This document shows, in pieces, positions 37,559-46,837 of a stretch of DNA of 64,000 bases; position 1 is the first letter of the stretch, and each line of letters opens with the position of its first letter. The notes below the pieces were generated by a model. That model saw only the letters and a program-made list of their open reading frames with translations, made no database searches and was not told the origin of the DNA. Position numbers and translations under genes: made by a program. Source of the DNA: Flavobacterium beibuense (GTDB lineage: Bacteria; Bacteroidota; Bacteroidia; Flavobacteriales; Flavobacteriaceae). The stretch spans positions 124,001-188,000 of the forward strand of contig NZ_JUIW01000008.1 of the NCBI RefSeq assembly GCF_004151245.1, read 5' to 3'.

Positions 37559-38168
37559 GCTTTACCTGGTTATAAGTGAAGAGGCATGTTATGGCAGGGA
37601 TATGTTGTGGGTGGCTGAACAGGCTGTTAAAGGCGGGGTCGATTTGGTACAGATAAGAGAAAAGAATAAAAACTATTCAGATTTTCTGGAAAGCAGCTTA
37701 AGGCTAAAAGAAATGCTGGATAGCTATTCGGTACCGCTTATTGTAAATGATAATCCTGTAGTGGCGGTTAATTGTAATGCTCATGGTATTCATGTAGGGA
37801 ATTCGGATATACCACCTTCTGAGATTAAAAAGAAGTGGCCCGGCTGTAACATGATAGGCTATTCGGTAGAATATATGGAACAACTTTCAGGAACTGAAAT
37901 TGAATTTTCCGATTATCTGGGTGTAAGCCCTGTATTTAGCACACCAACCAAAACTGATACCGTAACCGAATGGGGGCTTAAAGGTGTTGAGCAGATAAGG
38001 ACTCTTACTGATAAGCCACTTGTGGCAATAGGCGGTATTAATCAATTTAATGCAAAACAGGTGATACAGGCTGGAGCTGATTGCCTAGCCGTAGTGTCTG
38101 CAATATGTGCAGCAGATAATCCGGCAAAAGCAGCCGAAACACTTAGAAATTTAATAGAAACAGCATGA
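37536..38168 (+). CDS. thiE: Thiamine-phosphate synthase
   Basis: The 210-residue TIM-barrel protein has the ThiE motifs DLVQIREKN, LIVNDNPVVAV, GIHVGNSD, YLGVSPVFSTPTK and VAIGGIN. It joins the pyrimidine diphosphate to thiazole phosphate to give thiamine phosphate. It overlaps thiM by 23 bp and thiD by 4 bp, so translation is coupled along the operon. Confidence 0.95.
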   Translation: MERQFPYKLYLVISEEACYGRDMLWVAEQAVKGGVDLVQIREKNKNYSDFLESSLRLKEMLDSYSVPLIVNDNPVVAVNCNAHGIHVGNSDIPPSEIKKKWPGCNMIGYSVEYMEQLSGTEIEFSDYLGVSPVFSTPTKTDTVTEWGLKGVEQIRTLTDKPLVAIGGINQFNAKQVIQAGADCLAVVSAICAADNPAKAAETLRNLIETA

Positions 38169-39001
38169 AAAAGAAATATACATACCTAACTGTATTAACC
38201 ATTGCAGGTACTGACCCCAGTGGCGGTGCCGGTATTCAGGCTGACCTGAAAACATTTTCTGCACTTGGTTGCTATGGCATGTCGGTTATTACGGCATTGG
38301 TAGCACAAAACACAACCGGTGTAAGAGCCATTCATAATGTTCCGGCAGAATTTGTACAGCAGCAATTAGATGCTATTATGGATGATATTCGTCCGGACGC
38401 TATTAAGATAGGGATGGTACATACGCCACAGCTCGTTGAGGTTATTGCCAATACCCTTAAACGATATCCCGATATACCTATAGTGTTTGATCCTGTTATG
38501 GTAGCTACAAGCGGTGATAAACTTATCGAAGATGCCACTATTGAGGTTATAGTATCACTGCTTTTTCCGTTGGTTACACTGATTACCCCTAATACGGATG
38601 AGGCTTCGTTACTGGCAAATATGACTATTGAAACTGTTGCCCAAATGCAGCAGGCAGGAGAAGTGATTGCCCAAATGGGCTGTAAGGCTTTGCTGATGAA
38701 AGGGGGGCATCTCAAATCGGAGCAACTCACCTCTATTCTTATAAATAAAAGTGGGATAGTAAGCACCTATATTTCCGATAAGGTAGATACTAACAATGTT
38801 CACGGATCCGGTTGCACATTATCTTCGGCTATTGCTTCATATCTGGCAAGGGGAGAAAAACTGCAGGATGCGGTTGCTTTGGCTAAGGAATATATTAACG
38901 GGGCTATTTATTACGGTAGTGATGTACTTATAGGTAAAGGTAATGGTCCTTTAAATCATTTTTATAACCCTCAAACCATGATAAAAAATGAAATGGAGTG
39001 A
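38165..39001 (+). CDS. thiD: Hydroxymethylpyrimidine/phosphomethylpyrimidine kinase
   Basis: The 278-residue ribokinase-fold protein has LTIAGTDPSGGAGIQADLKT (near residues 11-30) and the anion-hole motif NVHGSGCTLSSAIA near the C-terminus. It phosphorylates HMP twice, supplying the partner of the thiazole in the ThiE reaction. ATGA overlap with thiE and a 14-bp overlap with tenA show a tightly packed operon. Confidence 0.96.
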   Translation: MKKKYTYLTVLTIAGTDPSGGAGIQADLKTFSALGCYGMSVITALVAQNTTGVRAIHNVPAEFVQQQLDAIMDDIRPDAIKIGMVHTPQLVEVIANTLKRYPDIPIVFDPVMVATSGDKLIEDATIEVIVSLLFPLVTLITPNTDEASLLANMTIETVAQMQQAGEVIAQMGCKALLMKGGHLKSEQLTSILINKSGIVSTYISDKVDTNNVHGSGCTLSSAIASYLARGEKLQDAVALAKEYINGAIYYGSDVLIGKGNGPLNHFYNPQTMIKNEME

Positions 39002-39641
39002 AAAAGCATGGCAGGAAATACTGCCTGTATATAAAGATATTATACAAATGCCTTTTATCATAGAATTGGCAAACGGGACACTGGATATAGAGAAGTTTAA
39101 ATACTATATGCAGCAGGATGCACATTACCTGGAATACTTTGCACGAACGCTTGCTGTTATTAGTGCCAAAGCCCAAAGTGTGGATACTATGTTAGATTTT
39201 ATCCGTTTTTCGGAAGGTGCGATAGTGGTAGAAAGGGCATTGCACGATTCTTACTTCAAGCAGTTTAATGTAGGGGAAAGGATGCCTGTGTCGCCTACCT
39301 GCCATCACTATGTGCATTATATGCAAAGCACAGTATACATGCAGCAGGTTGAGGTAGGTATGGCAGCAGTATTGCCTTGTTTTTGGATTTATAAAAAGGT
39401 AGGAGATTATATACTGCAAATACAAGCCAAAGAAAACAATCCGTATGCCGACTGGATAAACACCTACGGAGGCGAGGAGTTTGGGAATTTGGTTGAAAAA
39501 GCTATTATGCTTTGTGATGAAGGTGCCGATAAATGTACTGAAACCCAAAGAAAACAAATGACTGCGGCATTTGTAGATGCCAGCCGTTTGGAATACCTGT
39601 TTTGGGATAGTGCCTATAAACTGGAAAAGTGGAAGCGATAG
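38988..39641 (+). CDS. tenA: TenA family thiaminase II / aminopyrimidine aminohydrolase
   Basis: The 217-residue all-helical protein has TenA features: YMQQDAHYLEYFARTLAV with Asp44, the catalytic Cys131 in VLPCFWIYKKVGD, and the C-terminal ASRLEYLFWD with Glu. It would salvage HMP from degraded thiamine by hydrolysing aminopyrimidines. It is the last gene of a salvage-type set (thiM, thiE, thiD, tenA); thiC, thiG and thiS are not in the window. Confidence 0.94.
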   Translation: MKWSEKAWQEILPVYKDIIQMPFIIELANGTLDIEKFKYYMQQDAHYLEYFARTLAVISAKAQSVDTMLDFIRFSEGAIVVERALHDSYFKQFNVGERMPVSPTCHHYVHYMQSTVYMQQVEVGMAAVLPCFWIYKKVGDYILQIQAKENNPYADWINTYGGEEFGNLVEKAIMLCDEGADKCTETQRKQMTAAFVDASRLEYLFWDSAYKLEKWKR

Positions 39642-39664
39642 GGTAGTGTTTTTTTAGGATTGAG

Positions 39665-39672
39665 TATATTTG
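39665..39672 (+). promoter_or_regulatory. TAnnTTTG box before the LprI-like gene
   Basis: TATATTTG lies 18 bp before the ATG at 39691. A TTG at 39670 within this box is not a likely start. Confidence 0.6.
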
Positions 39673-39690
39673 ACTGAAATCAATACAATC

Positions 39691-40110
39691 ATGAAGAACA
39701 TTTTACTGTTAGCTTTTAGCCTGTTTTCTTTTATTAGCTATTCTCAGGATAACGATACCCCACAGTATTCTATTGACGTTGAGTTGAAGGAATGCATTGA
39801 ATTAAGTGAAGGCATAGATGCTGAAATAGTAAAGTGCGAACTTAATGCTGCCGAAGCATGGGATGGTGAGCTTAACAAATATTACACACAGTTAATGGAT
39901 GTACTTAACCCCGAACAGCAAAAAGCTCTTAGGGAATCGCAAAGACAGTGGATTATTTATAAAGATATGGAAGGGTCTTTTTTGTCTCAGTTTTATGGAA
40001 AACAAATAGGCACCATTTGGCGTGTTATTACTGCAAATAGGGTGAAGGAAATAATAAAGACAAGAGCATTAGAGTTAAAAGAGTACTATGATATACAGCA
40101 GTCATTTTAA
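39691..40110 (+). CDS. LprI-like (DUF1311) exported protein
   Basis: The 139-residue protein starts at the ATG of MKNILLLAFSLFSF and has a signal peptide (to about residue 19, ISYSQ). The mature part has the DUF1311/LprI pattern: CELNAAEAWDGELNKYYTQLM, LRESQRQWIIYKD and ITANRVKEIIKTRALELKEY. Two Cys (in KECIEL and VKCELN) fit the usual disulphide. Relatives include periplasmic lysozyme inhibitors, but the family is broad and the function here is not shown. Confidence 0.8.
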   Translation: MKNILLLAFSLFSFISYSQDNDTPQYSIDVELKECIELSEGIDAEIVKCELNAAEAWDGELNKYYTQLMDVLNPEQQKALRESQRQWIIYKDMEGSFLSQFYGKQIGTIWRVITANRVKEIIKTRALELKEYYDIQQSF

Positions 40111-40111
40111 T

Positions 40112-40141
40112 AAAAAAGCGCGGTAATTACCGCGCTTTTTT
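40112..40141. terminator. Perfect 30-bp palindrome, bidirectional terminator
   Basis: The 30 bases form two exact 15-nt arms (AAAAAAGCGCGGTAA and its complement). It lies between the convergent LprI-like and GH3 genes and has T-runs on both strands. Confidence 0.9.
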
Positions 40142-40157
40142 ATTTTATGGGAAATAG

Positions 40158-42431
40158 TTATTTCAACTCAAATTCGGTTTCCTGAACATTGTCAGAACTT
40201 GTTCCGACAAATACTTTAAATATTCCCGTTTCTACCAGATATTCACCTTCGTTATTAAAGAAACCAAGTTCTTTATCGGTAAGGGTAAAAGTAACGGTTT
40301 TGGTTTCTCCCTTTTTTAGCGGAACCAGTTCAAAACCTTTAAGCTCTTTTATCGGTCGTGAAAGGCTTGCGGCTATGTCTCTTATATATAACTGAACTAC
40401 TTCCTTGCCATCGTAATCTCCCGTATTGGTAACTTCAACAGAAACCTTTACAGCTTCTCCCTTAGTATAGGTTTTCTTGTCAAGCTTAACAGTGCCATAT
40501 TTAAAGGTAGTATAGCTTAGTCCGTGGCCAAATGCAAACAGTGGAGTTTTTTCCACATCGCTGTAGTGTGACCAAAACACGTTATTGTCGGTGTTGGTTG
40601 GCCTTCCTGTACTGTGTTGGTTGTAGTAAATAGGCACCTGTCCTACATTGCGTGGGAAACTCATAGGTAATTTACCGCTTGGATTATAATCACCATACAG
40701 TACTTGCGCTACCGCATTACCAGTTTCGGTACCTAAATGCCATGCTTCAACTATAGTTGGTATATGTTCGGCTGCCCAAGGTAAAGCTAAAGGACGCCCA
40801 TTGTTAAGCACTAATACTATATTAGAATTTACTTTGTAGATTTCCTCCAGCAACTCCTGCTGTAATCCCGGCAAATCAAGATTAGTGCGGCTACGGCCTT
40901 CACCGCTCTGGAAACCGTGCTCGCCAAGAACCATTACCACAATATCAGCTTCTTTGGCTGCTTTTTTAGCTGCTTCAAATCCGCTTCTGTCAGTAGTATT
41001 GAAAACCAGTTCGTCCAGGAAAGTAGTCTTGCCAATAGTTAATTCGGCACCTTTTTCGTATACCAATGTATTCCCTTTATATTGCTGCATACCTTCCAAT
41101 ACCGATACAGCCGTATTATCATCTGAAGCAATTCTCCAGCTTCCAAGCGGACTCGTTTTATCATTGGCAAGCGAACCTATAAGTGCAATTTTCTGTCCTT
41201 TCTTTTTAAGCGGAAGCAGGTTGCCTTCGTTCTTTAAAAGAACGATAGACTTTTTAGCTATATCCAGTACGGCTTCATGGTTCACTTTGCTGTATATGGT
41301 TTCTTTTTCACGCTTTTCATCACAATAACGGTATGGGTCATCAAACAGGCCAAGTTCAAACTTAACTCTTAAAATACGTCTTACGGCATCATCAATCAGC
41401 GCTTCATCCACTTTACCTTCTTTAACCAGGTTAACCAGTTCATAAATATAAAGGTGAGACTCCATATCCATATCGGCACCTGCCTTTACTGCTTTTTCAC
41501 TGGCCTCTGCACCATCTTTGGCAAATCCGTGAGCAATCATTTCTCTTATTGAAGCCCAGTCGGTAATTACAAAACCGTTAAAGCCCCATTTCCCTTTCAG
41601 GATATCCCTTTGCAGGAAACTGTTTCCGGTAGCAGGAATACCGTTAAGAATATTAAATGAATTCATATAGGTACGTACTCCGGCATCGTTAGCTGCCTTA
41701 AACGGAGGAAGTACTGTGTTGTACAATGTAGCATTGCTAATGTCAACCGTATTATAATCCCTTCCCGATTCTGCAAAGCCATAAGCAGCGAAGTGCTTGG
41801 CGCATGCAGCTATGGTAAGCGGATCAGAAAGGTCGTCTCCCTGAAAACCTTTTACACGTGCTTCGGCAACACGGCTTCCAAGAAACGGATCTTCTCCTGC
41901 GCCTTCCATTACACGACCCCAGCGGGCATCACGTGAAATGTCTACGTTAGGACCAAAGGTCCAGTTAATACCCGAAGCAGCAGCTTCGGATGCGGCGGTC
42001 TTAGCTGAATTCTTTATTGCTTCCATATCCCAGCTGGCAGCTTCGGCAAGTGGGATAGGACTTAATGTTTTATAGCCGTGTATTACGTCAAAACCTATAA
42101 TAAGCGGAATACCCAGACGGGTTTCCTCAACTGCAATTTTTTGTACGGCACGCACTTCCTTCACACCACGAACGGTAAGCATAGAGCCTACCCATCCTTT
42201 ACGAAGATGTTCATATTTTGTAGCGGCGTTACCTTCTTTTGGTGATGGGCCTGTTACATCCCAAAAACCGTTATACTGATTCATTTGGCCTACTTTTTCC
42301 TCTAGGGTCATTTTAGCCAATAGCTCTTCAATTCTTTGTTCTGTATCCTGTTTGTTGTTCATTGTTTTCTTTTTTTGAGCACTGGTGCTGCAAACAGTAA
42401 GCACGGCAAGTATCAATAAGGTTCGTTTCAT
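40158..42431 (-). CDS. bglX: GH3 beta-glucosidase (BglX type)
   Basis: The 757-residue protein has a signal peptide (about residues 1-18, TSAQ). GH3 N-terminal motifs are RIEELLAKMTLEEKVGQM, VIHGYKT and the nucleophile Asp in FNGFVITDWAS. The GH3 C-terminal domain (KKSIVLLKNEGNLLPLKK) and a fibronectin III-like domain (GEAVKVSVEVTNTGDYDGKEVVQLYI) complete the BglX architecture. It would split beta-linked glucosides in the periplasm. It ends an operon with two SGNH esterases, which suggests trimming of acetylated oligosaccharides such as glucomannan fragments; the substrate is inferred. Confidence 0.92.
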   Translation of the reverse strand: MKRTLLILAVLTVCSTSAQKKKTMNNKQDTEQRIEELLAKMTLEEKVGQMNQYNGFWDVTGPSPKEGNAATKYEHLRKGWVGSMLTVRGVKEVRAVQKIAVEETRLGIPLIIGFDVIHGYKTLSPIPLAEAASWDMEAIKNSAKTAASEAAASGINWTFGPNVDISRDARWGRVMEGAGEDPFLGSRVAEARVKGFQGDDLSDPLTIAACAKHFAAYGFAESGRDYNTVDISNATLYNTVLPPFKAANDAGVRTYMNSFNILNGIPATGNSFLQRDILKGKWGFNGFVITDWASIREMIAHGFAKDGAEASEKAVKAGADMDMESHLYIYELVNLVKEGKVDEALIDDAVRRILRVKFELGLFDDPYRYCDEKREKETIYSKVNHEAVLDIAKKSIVLLKNEGNLLPLKKKGQKIALIGSLANDKTSPLGSWRIASDDNTAVSVLEGMQQYKGNTLVYEKGAELTIGKTTFLDELVFNTTDRSGFEAAKKAAKEADIVVMVLGEHGFQSGEGRSRTNLDLPGLQQELLEEIYKVNSNIVLVLNNGRPLALPWAAEHIPTIVEAWHLGTETGNAVAQVLYGDYNPSGKLPMSFPRNVGQVPIYYNQHSTGRPTNTDNNVFWSHYSDVEKTPLFAFGHGLSYTTFKYGTVKLDKKTYTKGEAVKVSVEVTNTGDYDGKEVVQLYIRDIAASLSRPIKELKGFELVPLKKGETKTVTFTLTDKELGFFNNEGEYLVETGIFKVFVGTSSDNVQETEFELK

Positions 42432-42433
42432 AA

Positions 42434-43816
42434 TTATTCACTTAAAAAAGAGGATGCAGGCAACCCTGCTCCGTTAAACAAATCCGGCTTTGCTGTGTTG
42501 TACCATGCATATCGTACGGTTACCGGTTCCTTTACTTTTTTGGAAGAAACCACTACAGTGTTATTCTTTATGGTTGCAGTTGCAGGATAGAATTTCCCGT
42601 CTTTTCCGGCTACCTCAAACAATTCTGATTTTTTTGTAGAGAAGTGAAGTCCCTCGGCATAATCAAAAGATATTGTTACCTTGTCTTTACTGATGCTTAT
42701 ATTTTTATAAAGCGGACCGTATACTACTCCGGTATTTATACCGTATTGCGATTTTAATACCAGGTTGCCAAGTCTTTCACCTACAGTTCTCTTATCACGA
42801 GGATGAATGTCATCGGTAGGGCTAACATCGCCCGCAACCACCATTCCTGTTTTTGGAACTTCATTCAAAACTTTGCGTTGTGAGTTACGGATTGTAACAC
42901 CACCATAAGTATCATTTTCATAATTAAACGGAGCGATTTGTATGAAGTAGAAAGGGAAATCGTCTCCCCATGCTTTGCGCCATGATTTTATTAATCCGGC
43001 AAGTGTCTTATCATACACATTACTGCCCACGTTGCTTTCTCCCTGGTACCAAATAGCACCGGCCAGTTTAAAACCAACAAATGGATTTATCATGGTGTTA
43101 TAGGTACGTCCCGGTTCGGTTGGTCCCCATGCAACAGGAGTGAGCTTTGAAGCTGCTTCTGCAAGTACTGGGTCTTTAGCAATATAATCTTCCGGCATCC
43201 ATATTTCGGCAGGTGTACCTCCCCAACTGGAATTAATTAACCCAATGGGAACACCTTTCAGGTCTTTTTGCAGGCGCTCGCCAAAAAAGTAAGCTACGGC
43301 ACTAAAATACTTCATAGTCTCCGGTGTACATTCCTGCCAGTTACCCACCACATTCATTTGTGGTGATGTTCCTGCCACTTTAGGAGCGGTAAAGAAACGA
43401 ATGTTAGGATAGTTCGCCTTTGCTATTTCAGCCTCGGAATTGTCTATACCTATTGATGCCGACCATTCCATATTAGACTGTCCCGAACAAAGCCATACTT
43501 CACCTATCATTATATTTTTTATGGTAAGTTCGTTATAGCCTTTAAAGTTTAGGGTATAAGGTCCTCCGGCTTCGGGTGTCTTAAGTTTTACCTGCCAGTA
43601 TGCCTGGCTGTCGGGTTTTATTTCAATCTTTTCGCCTGACCATCCTACAGTAAGGGTAACGTCCTCAAAAGGACTTGCCCATCCCCAAATGGTAACTTCA
43701 CTGTTGCGTTGCAGTACCATGTTATCTGAAAAGAAAGATGGCAGTAATACATTCGCATTTGCCGTGCCCGTTGCAAAAAGGATAAGAACGGAAATGTAAA
43801 AGCTTATTTTATTCAT
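42434..43816 (-). CDS. Sialate O-acetylesterase-like (SASA family) esterase
   Basis: The 460-residue protein has a signal peptide (about 1-21, GTANA) and an N-terminal beta domain (LPSFFSDNMVLQRNSEVTIWGWA). The SASA-type SGNH hydrolase core has the nucleophile Ser in WLCSGQSNMEWS, GAIWYQGESNV and DIHPRDK near the C-terminal His. The fold removes O-acetyl groups from sugars. No sialic acid genes are seen; beside GH3 and a CE2-like esterase it more likely deacetylates plant polysaccharide fragments. It overlaps the upstream gene by 8 bp and ends 2 bp before bglX. Confidence 0.88.
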   Translation of the reverse strand: MNKISFYISVLILFATGTANANVLLPSFFSDNMVLQRNSEVTIWGWASPFEDVTLTVGWSGEKIEIKPDSQAYWQVKLKTPEAGGPYTLNFKGYNELTIKNIMIGEVWLCSGQSNMEWSASIGIDNSEAEIAKANYPNIRFFTAPKVAGTSPQMNVVGNWQECTPETMKYFSAVAYFFGERLQKDLKGVPIGLINSSWGGTPAEIWMPEDYIAKDPVLAEAASKLTPVAWGPTEPGRTYNTMINPFVGFKLAGAIWYQGESNVGSNVYDKTLAGLIKSWRKAWGDDFPFYFIQIAPFNYENDTYGGVTIRNSQRKVLNEVPKTGMVVAGDVSPTDDIHPRDKRTVGERLGNLVLKSQYGINTGVVYGPLYKNISISKDKVTISFDYAEGLHFSTKKSELFEVAGKDGKFYPATATIKNNTVVVSSKKVKEPVTVRYAWYNTAKPDLFNGAGLPASSFLSE

Positions 43817-44903
43817 TTAAAAGTAATTTTAAGAAAGGAGTTAATTGGTTTGACATCTCCTGATGATCTTTAACATTTGGGTGATAACCACAACCATGAG
43901 GCGTTATATCGTTAAATTCAAAAACCTGTATTGGTTTATGTTTTTTATCGTCTTTGTAGGTAGCCTGTATACGTTTAAGGCATCTTAAAAATATATCGGC
44001 TTTTTCACCTTTAACCATAGGGCTGGTTAATAGTACAATTTGTGTATTTGGTGTATGGCTGTAAACGGTTTTAATAAAGTTTACATAGCTGGCAACATAT
44101 TTATCTTCACTAAAAGGAAGCCTTTCTTTTTTACCGTCACCTTCAGAAAAATCATTGGTTCCTAAAGCTATACAGGTAATATCCGGATCAAAACCAAATT
44201 GATAAGTCCCAGTTCTGTCTGAATTATTCAGGTAAATGTTCTCATATACATCCGGCATAATCTTTTCTTTTTCGTGCTCATCGTTCCAGTTACGGTAAAT
44301 ACCTATGCCAGAAACCGAACTAAGTAGAAAATCGGCGTTAAGTGCTCGTGCTGTTACAGGACCGTAGGCGAAATAAGCGTTGTGCTGATCAAACCATTCT
44401 CCCGTACCGCAGGGTATCTCTTCGGTTTCAGCTCCCATACCGCAGGTGATTGAATCACCAATGAATTCGATTTTTTTTCTTCCTTTTGTTTTTTTGGTTT
44501 TTACAATATCGCCTTCTGCCCCCAGGAAAATAATACTTCCGTTCCCGGCTTCCGTAGCTTTATAAATAGTTACTTTATGTGTTTTGTTATCCTGTTCGTT
44601 GATAAAGATGCTTCCTGTAGTTGGAGATACTTTTTGTTTACCGGTATATTTTCCGTCTATCTGTATGGCGACATAATCATACTGGTTATTATTGTTTAGC
44701 GATTTTAAATTCAGGGTACATTGCGAACCTTTAAAACTAAAGGTAACTGATGAACCCGGTCCTGCTAAGATAATCTCATTGTTTGTTGTTTTGTCTGTAC
44801 GTCCCTGAGTAATGTACAGGTCAGTCTTTTGTGAAGGTTTGTCAGCCGATAGCGCTATTGCAGATACCAGTAGCAAAAAAAGCATTTTTTGTAGTGTTTG
44901 CAT
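43809..44903 (-). CDS. CE2-like SGNH acetylesterase
   Basis: The 364-residue protein has a signal peptide (to about residue 20), an N-terminal jelly-roll domain (VTFSFKGSQCTLNLKSL) as in carbohydrate esterase family 2, and an SGNH core with block I EFIGDSITCGMG, a GTNDFS block, and a C-terminal HPNVKDHQ supplying the His. CE2 enzymes deacetylate the 6-O position of hexose units in mannan and glucan chains. It is the first gene of the three-gene minus-strand operon. A role in the mannan pathway of this genome is inferred from enzyme type, not from adjacency. Confidence 0.85.
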   Translation of the reverse strand: MQTLQKMLFLLLVSAIALSADKPSQKTDLYITQGRTDKTTNNEIILAGPGSSVTFSFKGSQCTLNLKSLNNNNQYDYVAIQIDGKYTGKQKVSPTTGSIFINEQDNKTHKVTIYKATEAGNGSIIFLGAEGDIVKTKKTKGRKKIEFIGDSITCGMGAETEEIPCGTGEWFDQHNAYFAYGPVTARALNADFLLSSVSGIGIYRNWNDEHEKEKIMPDVYENIYLNNSDRTGTYQFGFDPDITCIALGTNDFSEGDGKKERLPFSEDKYVASYVNFIKTVYSHTPNTQIVLLTSPMVKGEKADIFLRCLKRIQATYKDDKKHKPIQVFEFNDITPHGCGYHPNVKDHQEMSNQLTPFLKLLLNE

Positions 44904-45140
44904 AGTATTTTCATAAAAAGTAAATGTAGGTAAAAATGACTATTTGGAAGTGTACTATTATATCATTTAGTTATAAAATTTATACATATCATAATATATC
45001 AGAAAAGAAATTGCTAAGTGTTTAAAAAGTATATATGAAATTTTTGATATCTGTTTTTCAGAAGCTTATGTTTTTAAAGGGAGTTATAAGGCTTTAAAAT
45101 TTTCGAATTTTTTTAGCAGCTAAGGTTGTGTTAAACTGAT

Positions 45141-45899
45141 ATGAGTACAGCTATGCCTTTAGTATTTTTAGGGTACAATTATTTACTTATGAAAAATTTA
45201 CTTAATATACAGTTGCCAGAGTTAAAGAAAAACATCAGTACTATAGAACGCTTAGTATCTGTACTGGGAGGTAGCTATTTGTTGTATGATTCTTTGAGGC
45301 ATAAAAGAGGAGTTGCAGAATATGGCGCGGCAGGTTTTATGTTGTTTAGGGGGTTAAGCGGATATTGTCCCGCAAGTCATTTAGGAGAAAGGATTCTGAA
45401 TAAAAATTACAGTCACACTTCTAATATAAATATACATACCAGAATGGTAATAAGTAAGCCTGTTGATGAGGTTTATAATTTTTGGCGTCATTTAGGCAAT
45501 CTCCCCTTATTTATGGAGCATCTTGAAAGTGTTGCCGTTTTGGGTGATACATTATCTGAGTGGAAGGCTATACTGCCCGGAGGATTGGGTACGGTAAAAT
45601 GGAAAGCCGAAATTGTAGCTGAAGAACCTTATAGGTTTATAGGATGGCAATCGTTACCGGGTTCGAAAATTAAGAATGCCGGGAAAGTACAGTTTAAGGA
45701 TGCAGGAGAACTGGGTACTTTGGTACACGTGGTATTCTCTTACCATGCACCGCTTGGTAGTGTAGGAGAGGAGATAGCCCGTTTGCTTACACCAACTTTT
45801 GAAAAAACGATAAGGAAAGATATTTTGGCTTTTAAGCGTTTTATGGAAACCGGAGTTGCTAAAAAAATTAGTCAGGAAACCAATAAGATTTACATGTAG
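45141..45899 (+). CDS. SRPBCC family protein with membrane-associated N-terminus
   Basis: The 252-residue protein has an N-terminal DUF2892/YgaP-like hydrophobic segment (STIERLVSVLGGSYLLYDSLRHKRG, then GAAGFMLFRGLSGYCP). A SRPBCC (START-like) ligand-binding domain follows from about residue 100 (MVISKPVDEVYNFWRHLGNLPLFMEHLESV). Such fusions are common next to stress genes in Bacteroidota. The start could instead be the ATG at 45189 (MKNLLNIQLPELKKN), which fits the domain boundary. The preceding 237-bp AT-rich gap shows no clear promoter box. Confidence 0.85.
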   Translation: MSTAMPLVFLGYNYLLMKNLLNIQLPELKKNISTIERLVSVLGGSYLLYDSLRHKRGVAEYGAAGFMLFRGLSGYCPASHLGERILNKNYSHTSNINIHTRMVISKPVDEVYNFWRHLGNLPLFMEHLESVAVLGDTLSEWKAILPGGLGTVKWKAEIVAEEPYRFIGWQSLPGSKIKNAGKVQFKDAGELGTLVHVVFSYHAPLGSVGEEIARLLTPTFEKTIRKDILAFKRFMETGVAKKISQETNKIYM

Positions 45900-45900
45900 G

Positions 45901-46572
45901 TTATTTTTCCCAATAGATCTTTTTTATTTTAGGGTTGGTATGTAGTTTTTCTACAATTTTTGAAAGCATTGGATTATCCGATTTTTCCAATTTAAGCTCT
46001 ATAGTTATTTCATCACTTTCACGTGTAACGGTAAAGTTGGCAAAATCCAGGGTTTTGTCCTGTAAAAGTTCATCTATTATCGCTTTAGGATTCATTTCGT
46101 TTTGAGCAATAACAGTGAGTGATTTTTGCTGAAATTTTGGAAAAAATTTCTTTTGAAGGGGTTGTAGTCCCCATAAAATGATAATAGCAAGAACTGTTGT
46201 TATTCCTGCTGCAATATACATACCCCCTCCGGTAGCCATCCCTATACCTGCCACTGTCCATAATCCTGCAGCAGTGGTAAGCCCCAATACTGTAGTCGGT
46301 TTTAAAAATAAGATTGCACCTGCGCCTATAAAACCTATTCCGCTAACAATTTGTGCAGCTACACGTGAGGGATCAAGCTCAACATGTTCTTTTCCAATTG
46401 TGTCAGAAAAACCAAAGGAAGAAACCATCATAATAAGTGAAGCCCCCATGCATACCATCATATGGGTTCGCATACCGGCAGCCCAGTCTTTTCGCTCTCT
46501 TTCAATACCTATAACGGCACCGAAAACTGCAGCCAGTACTAAACGGAGTAATATTTCTGTCCAACTGAGCAT
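45901..46572 (-). CDS. MgtC/SapB family membrane protein
   Basis: The 223-residue protein has the MgtC N-terminal domain with about four helices: LRLVLAAVFGAVIGIERERKDWAAGMRTHMMVCMGASL is the hallmark block (given here as the region 8-45), followed by RVAAQIVSGIGFIGAGAI and TTAAGLWTVAGIGMATGGG. A small ACT-like cytosolic domain forms the last 70 residues. MgtC-type proteins act in magnesium or acid stress, and some inhibit F-type ATPase. It converges with the SRPBCC gene, with 1 bp between the stops. Confidence 0.92.
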   Translation of the reverse strand: MLSWTEILLRLVLAAVFGAVIGIERERKDWAAGMRTHMMVCMGASLIMMVSSFGFSDTIGKEHVELDPSRVAAQIVSGIGFIGAGAILFLKPTTVLGLTTAAGLWTVAGIGMATGGGMYIAAGITTVLAIIILWGLQPLQKKFFPKFQQKSLTVIAQNEMNPKAIIDELLQDKTLDFANFTVTRESDEITIELKLEKSDNPMLSKIVEKLHTNPKIKKIYWEK

Positions 46573-46590
46573 AGTACTTTAGTTTGGTTT

Positions 46591-46761
46591 CTAGTCCGTG
46601 CTAAAGTCTTCAGGATTATAATCCTGGCTTTCTCCCGGACTGAATTTTTCTCTTTTTCTTCTGTGTTTTGTTTCTTCTCCTACTTGGTTAGGGCTTAAAT
46701 CGTGCCCTTCATTCCCGTAAGGATGATTGTTTTTAGGATGGTCATGGTTAAGTTGTTTCAT
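46591..46761 (-). CDS. Small hydrophilic protein (56 aa)
   Basis: An ORF of 56 codons starts MKQLNHDHPKNNHPYGNEGH and ends SPGESQDYNPEDFSTD. It is rich in His, Asn and charged residues, has no hydrophobic core and is probably disordered. It lies in the gap between the SemiSWEET and mgtC-like genes on the same strand. Its composition recalls the two small proteins further upstream in this cluster, though it lacks their shared motif. No family is recognised. Confidence 0.5.
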   Translation of the reverse strand: MKQLNHDHPKNNHPYGNEGHDLSPNQVGEETKHRRKREKFSPGESQDYNPEDFSTD

Positions 46762-46837
46762 AACTAAAAAATTTAGGATGTAAAAGATAATGAATTTATC
46801 TTTAGGTAGTTATGGTTCTTGTTTATTTAATATTTAC

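Noticed and set aside
44904..45140. Regulatory site shared with the mannan PUL in the 237-bp AT-rich gap
   Set aside because: Neither the 18-bp motif nor a clear TAnnTTTG box was found there; only general AT-rich similarity.
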